Of a DNA stretch of 5,280 nt, positions 1 through 5,280 are shown piece by piece (position 1 is the stretch's first letter; every line of letters begins with the position of its first letter). The notes below the pieces were generated by a model, which did not search any database, was not told the origin of the DNA, and was given only the letters and a program-made list of their open reading frames with translations. This DNA comes from an uncultured Pedobacter sp. (GTDB taxonomy: Bacteria; Bacteroidota; Bacteroidia; Sphingobacteriales; Sphingobacteriaceae). The stretch lies in the NCBI GenBank assembly GCA_938008555.1, contig CALLKE010000218.1, forward strand, positions 1 through 5,280. Direction: 5' to 3'. A program made the position numbers and the translations under genes.

Positions 1-3000
1 GAAATACATTTGCAACAACAGGTACGATTAGTATTACGAGTGCACCCTCTTTAACATTCAATACGTTTACCACTGCTCCCTGGGGGCTTTCTATTGCTGA
101 TTTTGATGGCGATGGAAAGATAGATCTTGCTGTAGCGAATAATATTTCTTCTAATAGTTATGTCACCTTACTTCGTAATACGAGCACAGTAGGTAATTTG
201 AGCTTTACCGCTAATGCGTACGGTACAGCTGGGTATTCGGAAAATGTTGTTACAGGCGATATGAATGGAGATGGGAAGCCCGATGTGATAGTAACCAATA
301 GTACGAGTGGAACTCTTTCCTTAATCCGCAATGTGATTGTAGCTGCCCCGCCTATCATTACATCTTTCACGCCCGTGAGTGGTCCTATAAGTACAACGGT
401 AACCATAAAAGGTCAAAATTTCAATTCTACTGCGAGTCAAAATGTGGTGTTTTTTGGAGCTGAACAAGCTACAGTTCAAGCAGGAGCTACGAGTACGACT
501 CTTACTGTAACAGTACCAGCCGGAACGAATTATCAATATATATCGGTGACGAATTTGGCTTATAATACGACAGGCTACTCTGCAATTCCTTTTGTATCCA
601 CCTACAGTCCCACAGGAGATAATTCATTCTGGCCCAAGTCGAGTTATTCAGCAGGGTCAGCCCCTACGTATGTGACCTTATCAGATTTGAACCTGGATGG
701 TAAACCTGACTTGGTGGTAGCCAATGCCAATAATACGCTATCGATCTTTCCTAATACCACGTCGGTAGCAGGCGTGACATCGACCAATTTTGGGTCAGTA
801 ATTACTTTAACGGGTGCAGCTGGGTCTGTCTCCTCCTCCGTAGTGGTGGGTGATATGGATGGCGACGGTCGCCCCGATGTAGCACTGGTGAATTCAGGTG
901 CAAATTTGGTTTCCATCTTCAGAAACGTATCTACCAGTACGATTAGTTTTACTACACAAGCCGTGACCTTTACAGGAGGAACAAGTCCATCATCAATAGC
1001 CCTTGCTGATTTTGATGGAGATGGTCGTCCAGATTTAGTGCTCAGCAATAGCGGGACGAGTGTGTTGTTATTTCGCAATCTATCGGTATCAGGTACGATT
1101 GCTTTTGTTGGTCAGCAGACCGTTACGTCGGGTACGACCCCACGATCCTTATCGGTGGGTGATTTTGATAAGGATGGTCAGATTGATTTGGTGGTAGCCA
1201 ATTGGGGGTCTAATAATGTGCAAGTTTTTCGGAATACGTCTGTTACAGGAACCATTTCCTTTTCTTTATCCGCTACTTTAACTACGGGTGTAAGTAGTCC
1301 AAGTTCGGTTGTTGTAGGAGATTTTAATGGAGATAGCTTTTTAGACATCGCGGTATGTAATAATACGAGCGGGAATACGGTATCGGTATTTATGTCTAAT
1401 TCTGTCACCGGCACGATTAGTTTTCCCACTAGTATGACGGCCACTACGGGTCCAAGTCCATTAAGTTTAGCCATCGGCGATATGAATGGGGATGGGTATG
1501 TAGATTTAGTAACAGCGAATTCGGCGAGTAGTACGGTGTCAGTATTGTCTAATGCATCGACTAGTTCGTTGTCATTTACTGCGAAGCTGGATATTTCAGG
1601 GATCAGTTCTACTAATACGGGAGGCTTGGCCGTGGGTGATATGAATGGAGATGGCTGGCCTGATATTGTAACCACAACGAGTGGTACAAATAATAATGTG
1701 GCTGTATTTTTCCAATATCAACGTTTGACTCAATCACTCACGATTACTTCGTTAAATACGGCATCAATCGGTAGTAGTTTATCCATTACTGTTCAACGTT
1801 CGATCTCACCAACTGGTTTAATTAGTTCTGCTAATGCGCTTAACTATAGTATTACAACGACTACTGGAGGAGGTTCGGCTACGGTAAATGCTTTGGGTAA
1901 TTTGACAGCAATTGGCGTGGGCAATATCACCTTGACAGTGACAGCAGCTGGGGATACCAATTATAGGCCAGCCTCGACGAGTCAACTCATTACGGTCAGT
2001 AAGGGTACACCCACATTGGGAATCGTATTTCCTAGCCTGATAGCAGTCAATACATCCCTGGCCGCAACGGCAACGACTACAGCATTGAATGGAGGAGGGG
2101 GAATTGTTACATTAAGTAGCACCAACGGGCTGGGAGTGAATGGTAACAATGGAGCTGTGCTAATTAACGGATTCACGGTTACAGCGTCTACCGTAGGCCA
2201 AGTTACTCTTACCGTTAGCTCGGCGGGTGATAGTAATTATTACTCAAGCTCAGCTAGTCAAGTTGTTCAAATTTTCCAGGCTCCTGGGGGCGTAAGTACT
2301 AATATAGCACTGTGGTTACGGGCAGATAAAGGGGTGTCATCAACGATAGGCAATGTATCGCAATGGAATGATCAGTCGAATAGTATATCTCCTACCGGTC
2401 AAGCAACAAAGACAGCAACAGCGAATACAATTGTTACTACAGGACTAAATTTTAATCCTGTAGTGAGATTTTTAAACCCTATCTCCACCGAATATTTAGG
2501 CGGGACTTTTCCCACAGCACAACTTGCAGGTACAGCCATTGTAGTTTCAACTGTAGCTGCAGGAAATCCAAATTACTCAGGTGTATTTGAAATATATGAT
2601 AATAATGGTGCTAGTAGTGGTGTTGGGGCTAGCATTGTTTATACCAATAATACTAGCTCTCAATATTTAGCTTACACTACTCATGGTCATGATCCGAATT
2701 ATGGAGGTTCTGCGTCAGCAACAATAGGAGTCCCCTATATAACGGCGTTTAGGTTTCCGTCACCCAATAGTACCACAGGGCTCCAGTGCGGAAACAATGG
2801 TGTTTTGGTTACGCAGGTCTTATCAGCGAGTACTAATCTGGCTACAGATGGATCTACCTTCTATATTGGACAGTGGTACAGTAATAATACTAGCGGTGGT
2901 AATTTTCAATATGAGGGAGATATAGCAGAAGTTCTGTACTATAATGCACCTATTACGGCGACAGCATTCACTCAAATAAGTAGCTACTTAGCGATGAAAT

Positions 3001-5280
3001 ATGGTATCCACTTAGATCCAACAGCTGTACCTAACTATTTAGCGAGTGATGGTAGCACCATATGGGGAGCAGTGGCTAACACAGGCTATACCAATACGGT
3101 GATAGGTATTGGTCGGGATGATAATAGTGGATTAAATCAGAAACAAACTACGAGTGCTACAGGTGCCGATATTCTGACTTTTGGCCTTGGCTCGATTACA
3201 AGCTCGAATGTAGCTAACACAGGCAGTTTTGGTGTAGATAAATCATTTTTGCTGGTAGGTAATAATGCGATTACCACAAGTGTGACTAACACAAGTGATT
3301 TATCAAGTAATCCCGGAACAGCCACGCCGATGCGAATGCGTTTAGGTCGTGTATGGAAAGACCAGCTAACGGGTACGCTGGTAGGCACAGAGGCCTTGCA
3401 ATTCAATTTAACAGGTGCTTTTTCGAGTACGGTTCCTTACTCGGTTTCGGATTTGTGCTTGTTGATTGATCGAGGCGTAGGTAATTTTGGAAGCTCTTCG
3501 ATTGCTTCGGGTACGTTGACTCAATCAGCGGTGTTGGTGAGTGGTACAAGCAATACGTACCAATTTTCGGGTATTAGTTTAGTGAATGGAGACCGCTTTA
3601 CGGTAGGTTTGGTGAAGCGTGTGCAGAGTTTGTCATTTGCTCAAAATAATTATCCGATGGTGGTAGGTCAAACTTCGACGATCACGGCTACAGCAGGATC
3701 CATCACAAGTGCAGCCCTTATAACCTATAGCATTAGCGCAACAGGGGGCTCCGGCTCAGCGACGGTAAATGGGAGTACAGGCTTAGTGACGGCTACACAA
3801 TCGGGTCAGGTGTATTTGGTGGCCTCCTCTACTGCAACGGTTGATTATGTCAGTGCCACGACCAATACGTTAATTACGATTGGGGCAAGTACGCCCATTT
3901 TATCCTTGAGCCCGACCTTGGGATCGAATAGTTTAACGGTTGATCATAGCGTGTTGATCACTGCTAGTAGTAATCCGGCTACGAGTACGACGGGTCAAAC
4001 GATCGGTTACAGTATTAGCTCAAGCATTGGTGGAGGTAGTGCGACGATTAACTCGAGCACAGGTCAGTTGACGGGCACCGGAGCTGGATCAATCACTTTC
4101 ACGGCTACTGCCGGGGCGAATACGAATTATAATCAATCGGTTACTAGTACGTTGGTGGTGATTGGCAAGAGTACGCCTACGCTGAGCTTAGGGGTGAGTA
4201 ATGTGATGAGTGTAGGTTTGACACAAACGGCGATCACGGGCACGAGTGCAGATGTGAGCAGTGGTGGACAGGTGATTTATAGCATCACGGGCAGCGGTAG
4301 TGCGACGATTAATGCATCAACTGGTTTGATTACTGCTTTAGGTTCAGGAGCGATTACGCTGACGATGAGTTCTGCCGGAGATACGAACTACAATGCATCT
4401 TCCACGAGTACGTTGATTACCATTAGTAAGGGTACGCCTACGCTATCGCTAACCAGTACGAGTGTGAACCTTTCTGTAAATGGCTCTGCAACAGCGACGG
4501 GATTGACTACGCTTCCAGGAGGAGCAACGATTTCCGATAGTGGGAGCATCAGTTACAGTATTTTGAGCAGCTCAGGCGGCGGCAGTGCGACGATCAATGC
4601 GAATACGGGATTGATGGTTGCGATCAATTCAGGGTCTGTGACGATAGCTGCCTTTCAGGGGTCTGATGGGAATTATAATGCGATTTCGAGTACGCTGGTG
4701 ATTACGATTGGAGTGGGTGTACAAACTTTATCTTTTGGATCTGCGAGCTATACTTTATTGACGAATCAAACGCAGAGCATCACGGCCAGCAATAGTGTAG
4801 GTAATGGTGGTACGATCAGCTATTCGATTATTGGAGGTTCAGGTTCAGCGACAGTTAATGTGAATAGTGGTTTGGTTCTGTCTATAGGTACAGGCAGTGT
4901 GAGCTTAGTTGCCCAGGCTTCGAGTACGGTGAATTATAATGCGAGCAGCTCGACAGTTTTAATTACGATTAATGCTTCGACTCCGAGTTTATCGTTGAAT
5001 CCAACGCTACCGGCGAATAGTTTAACAGTAGACCATACAGCGAGCATAACAGCGAGTAGCAGTCCAAGTACTTCTATTACGCAGCAAGTGATTACGTACA
5101 GTGTTTTCAGTTCAGGGAGTGGTAGTGCGACGATTAATTCGAGTACCGGTCAGCTAACGGGCACCGGAGCAGGATCAATCACCTTCACGGCCACCGCAGG
5201 AGCGAATGCGAACTATAATCAAGCAGTGACCAGTACGTTGGTTGTGATTGGCAAGAGTACGCCTACGCTGAGCTTAGGGG
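1..5280 (+). CDS. Giant modular surface/secreted protein (FG-GAP propellers, IPT/TIG, LamG-like, DUF8202-like, Ig-like array), partial at both ends
   Basis: The frame with its first complete codon at base 3 runs 1,759 codons to base 5279 without a stop; start and end both lie outside the window. Domains in order by visible residue: FG-GAP repeats 1-114, IPT/TIG 115-186, seven FG-GAP repeats 199-573, two Ig-like repeats 575-758, LamG-like 762-1005, DUF8202-like 1006-1206, Ig-like array 1207-1759. The composition is typical of an exported beta-rich protein: mostly Ser, Thr, Gly, Asn and Val, about 40 basic residues in total, and only three Cys (452, 929, 1152). No membrane segment or coiled coil is visible. 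The family association suggests an extracellular adhesin or surface-binding protein of Bacteroidota, with Ca2+ bound in the propeller loops. No enzyme active site is recognisable. Function and ligand are inference; the coding call itself is firm because all modules lie in one continuous frame. Confidence 0.96.
3..344 (+). other. FG-GAP/VCBS repeats, C-terminal part of a first beta-propeller (residues 1-114)
   Basis: Two calcium-loop motifs of the D-x-D/N-G-D-G-x-x-D type are visible: ADFDGDGKIDLAVAN (first Asp is residue 33) and GDMNGDGKPDVIVTN (first Asp is residue 86), 53 residues apart. Each is followed by a strand ending in LLRN or LIRN and preceded by a hydrophobic strand, as in integrin-alpha-like FG-GAP blades. 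In this family the Asp/Asn side chains of the loop bind Ca2+. A TGTIS blade-linker motif at residues 7-11 shows that the propeller continues upstream of the window. The domain ends where the IPT/TIG domain begins, so these are probably the last two blades of a propeller whose earlier blades are not visible. Confidence 0.88.
345..560 (+). other. IPT/TIG Ig-like domain (residues 115-186)
   Basis: The segment opens with APPIITSFTPVSGP, the characteristic 'P-x-I-x-x-F-x-P-x-S-G' start of IPT/TIG folds. It continues with a TVTIKGQNF strand-turn (the usual 'V-x-I-x-G-x-N-F'), then NVVFFGAEQATV, then TLTVTVPAGT and a final ISVTN strand. This order and the length of about 70 residues match the family well. 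IPT/TIG domains are Ig-fold spacers found in bacterial surface proteins and starch- or glycan-associated proteins. Here it separates two FG-GAP propellers and is most likely a rigid connector, although ligand binding cannot be excluded. Confidence 0.88.
597..1721 (+). other. Seven FG-GAP/VCBS repeats, probably a complete seven-bladed beta-propeller (residues 199-573)
   Basis: Seven calcium-loop motifs have first Asp at residues 228, 284, 336, 387, 440, 493 and 546, with spacings of 56, 52, 51, 53, 53 and 53. Examples are GDMDGDGRPDVALVN, ADFDGDGRPDLVLSN and GDMNGDGWPDIVTTT. Blades are joined by a recurring 'F-R-N-x-S-V-x-G-T-I-S/A-F' stretch, for example at residues 357-368. Seven repeats is the number expected for a closed integrin-alpha-like propeller, so this looks like a whole domain bounded by the IPT/TIG domain before it and Ig-like repeats after it. 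Two loops are degenerate: the first (DLNLDGKPD, Leu for Gly) and the fifth (DFNGDSFLD, Ser for Gly). Seven-fold closure is inferred from repeat count, not shown. Confidence 0.9.
1725..2003 (+). other. Bacterial Ig-like (Big_2-like) repeat A (residues 575-667)
   Basis: This unit has the same signature as the later array: a strand near LNYSI, a GGSATVN motif (residues 623-629), a 'G-N-L-T-A' turn followed by NITLTVTAAGDTNYRPAS, and a closing LITVSKG strand. This 'x-Y-S-I ... G-S-A-T-V-N ... G-x-L-T-A ... G-D-x-N-Y' pattern resembles Big_2-type bacterial Ig domains. It connects the propeller to the second Ig unit and ends at Lys 667. A structural spacer role is inferred. Confidence 0.75.
2004..2276 (+). 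other. Bacterial Ig-like (Big_2-like) repeat B (residues 668-758)
   Basis: The unit opens with GTPTLGIVFPSL, directly after Lys 667, and closes with VTLTVSSAGDSNYYSSSAS and a VVQIFQ strand. The middle is more divergent than in the other repeats: the YSI and GSAT signatures are replaced by VTLSSTNGLGVNGNNGA. It is followed by a short AP-GG linker into the LamG-like domain. The opening GTPTL and the AGDSNY turn make it a member of the same repeat family; the fold is inferred. Confidence 0.68.
2286..3017 (+). other. LamG/concanavalin A-like beta-sandwich domain (residues 762-1005)
   Basis: The domain opens with IALWLRADKGV (residues 768-778), then QWNDQSN, then NPVVRFLN, the usual first strands of Bacteroidota LamG-like lectin folds ('LWL-A-D-x-G-V ... 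W-x-D-x-S ... P-x-x-x-F'). Near the end it has the hallmark GDIAEVLYYN (starting near residue 972), followed by a helix-like FTQISSYLAMKYGI. The length of about 240 residues is normal. The middle holds FYIGQW, a typical LamG inner strand. In this family the sandwich often binds glycans or Ca2+, but no specific ligand residues can be assigned here. It is one of the least repetitive parts of the window and the best candidate for a ligand-binding head. Confidence 0.8.
3018..3620 (+). other. Conserved module of unknown function, DUF8202-like (residues 1006-1206)
   Basis: The segment follows the 'YLAMKYGIHLD' end of the LamG-like domain directly. It contains VIGIGRDDNSGLNQKQT (starting at residue 1033), a FLLVGNN strand, MRLGRVWKDQLTG, and ends in GDRFTVGLVKR. 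From memory this order ('I-G-I-G-R-D-D ... L-N-Q-K-Q ... L-x-x-G-x-N ... R-x-W-K ... FT-x-G') is the module that trails LamG-like domains in large Bacteroidota surface proteins and is catalogued as DUF8202; I could not verify this by search. Its function is not known. It is the most charged part of the second half of the window and contrasts with the nearly uncharged Ig stalk that follows. No catalytic motif is evident. Confidence 0.65.
3621..4718 (+). repeat. Higher-order repeat copy 1: four Ig-like units (1,098 bp)
   Basis: Units 1-4 form one block whose successive members recur in the same order in the next block. Unit 1 shares with unit 5 the VQ-x-LSF opening, GSGSATVN, 'T-V-D/N-Y' and LITI-x-A closing. 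Unit 2 shares with unit 6 the 'NSLTVDH' strand and an almost identical second half. Unit 3 shares its opening STPTLSLG with unit 7. The block is 366 codons long. The best interpretation is duplication of a four-domain segment rather than independent single-domain duplications. Confidence 0.72.
4719..5280 (+). repeat. Higher-order repeat copy 2: units 5, 6 and start of 7 (cut by window end)
   Basis: This is the second copy of the four-domain block that begins at 3621. Offsets between matching units are 1,098, 1,089 and 1,086 bases, the shift reflecting small in-frame length changes. Bases 5244-5280 are identical to 4158-4194 (37 bases), and the window ends inside this match. From 5121 on, the copy differs from 4035-4193 in 16 of 53 codons, only two of which change the residue (Thr to Ala, Ser to Ala). 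Confidence 0.72.

Larger units (their letters stand above)
3621..5280 (+). repeat. Tandem Big_2-like Ig repeat array, six complete units plus start of a seventh (residues 1207-1759)
   Basis: Unit boundaries are 3621-3887 (89 residues), 3888-4169 (94), 4170-4430 (87), 4431-4718 (96), 4719-4976 (86), 4977-5255 (93), and 5256 onward (cut). Consensus: an opening 'S/G-T-P-T-L-S-L' (units 1 and 5 open with VQ-S/T-LSF), a 'Y-S-I/V' strand, 'G-S-A-T-V/I-N', 'S/T-G-L/Q-V/L', 'G-S-I/V-T/S-L/F', a turn 'N-Y-N' (DY in unit 1), and a closing 'T-L-I/V-x-I'. The pattern resembles bacterial Ig-like group 2 domains, and together with repeats A and B gives at least eight such units in the gene. The array probably forms a long stalk. 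It contains no Arg, Glu, Cys or Trp. The array continues beyond the window, so the unit count is a minimum. Confidence 0.85.

Noticed and set aside
158..536. Two overlapping antisense open frames (158-406 and 321-536)
   Set aside because: Both lie opposite the IPT/TIG coding sequence and the end of the first propeller, in different frames, with no recognisable protein features.
644..1078. Antisense open frame of 144 codons
   Set aside because: It lies wholly opposite the FG-GAP propeller. Its translation repeats 'SGRPSPS-x-S' with the blade period, which is simply the out-of-frame reverse complement of the calcium-loop codons.
1178..1675. Antisense open frame of 165 codons
   Set aside because: Same cause: a periodic 'PSPFISP' motif mirrors the GDMNGDG loops on the + strand. 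It has no independent domain and overlaps a convincing coding frame.
1982..2176. Antisense open frame of 64 codons opposite Ig-like repeat B
   Set aside because: Short, low-complexity Pro/Leu/Val composition arising from the reverse complement of Gly/Asn/Thr-rich codons.
3137..3406. Antisense open frame of 89 codons opposite the DUF8202-like module
   Set aside because: The + strand frame here has clear conserved motifs (GRDD, LNQKQ, RVWKDQ); the antisense product shows none.
3621..5280. Possible CRISPR array or DNA satellite because of the repeated words
   Set aside because: Repeat units are 258-288 bases long, diverged, and preserve a reading frame with mostly synonymous differences, so they are protein domain repeats.
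1..5280. Promoters, ribosome binding sites, terminators, RNA genes or mobile elements
   Set aside because: The whole window is one continuous coding frame; I saw no intergenic gap, inverted-repeat plus T-run, tRNA-like fold or transposase motif that would justify such a call.
1..5280. Type IX secretion C-terminal domain, signal peptide or membrane anchor
   Set aside because: Expected for this kind of protein, but the termini lie outside the window and no such segment is visible within it.

Overview
The window lies entirely inside one very large protein-coding gene on the + strand. The frame whose first complete codon starts at base 3 is open to the last base: 1,759 codons with no stop, no start codon that needs choosing, and no gap for another gene. 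Residue n of the visible fragment occupies bases 3n to 3n+2. Both ends of the protein lie outside the window, so its true length, its signal peptide and any C-terminal sorting or anchoring domain cannot be seen.

The protein is a modular, secreted or surface-type repeat protein, rich in Ser, Thr, Gly and Asn. The order is: (1) the end of a first FG-GAP/VCBS beta-propeller with two calcium-loop repeats, bases 3-344; (2) an IPT/TIG Ig-like domain, about 345-560; (3) seven FG-GAP/VCBS repeats about 53 residues apart, 597-1721, matching a complete seven-bladed propeller; (4) two bacterial Ig-like repeats, 1725-2276; (5) a LamG/concanavalin-like beta-sandwich, 2286-3017; (6) a conserved module of unknown function that resembles DUF8202 of Bacteroidota, 3018-3620; (7) a tandem array of Big_2-like Ig repeats, 3621 to the window end, six complete plus the start of a seventh.

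The combination of FG-GAP propellers, IPT/TIG, a LamG-like domain with the DUF8202-like follower, and Ig repeats of the 'KGTPTLSL...AGDTNYNA' type is typical of giant extracellular proteins of Bacteroidota, probably a Cytophagales/Spirosomaceae-like or Sphingobacteriia-like bacterium. Base composition is moderate, with many AGT (Ser) and ACG (Thr) codons. The taxonomic call is an inference from domain style. The likely role is adhesion or cell-surface binding, with calcium-stabilised propellers and a possible carbohydrate-binding LamG-like domain carried on a long Ig stalk. Secretion by the type IX system is plausible for this group, but the window shows no evidence of it.

The most interesting structure is in the last 1.7 kb. 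The Ig repeats form a higher-order repeat of four domains (about 1.09 kb): repeat 5 matches repeat 1, 6 matches 2, and 7 matches 3. This stalk of 553 residues contains no Arg, Glu, Cys or Trp, and its only Lys residues sit at domain junctions. I see no RNA genes, mobile elements, CRISPR arrays, promoters or terminators.
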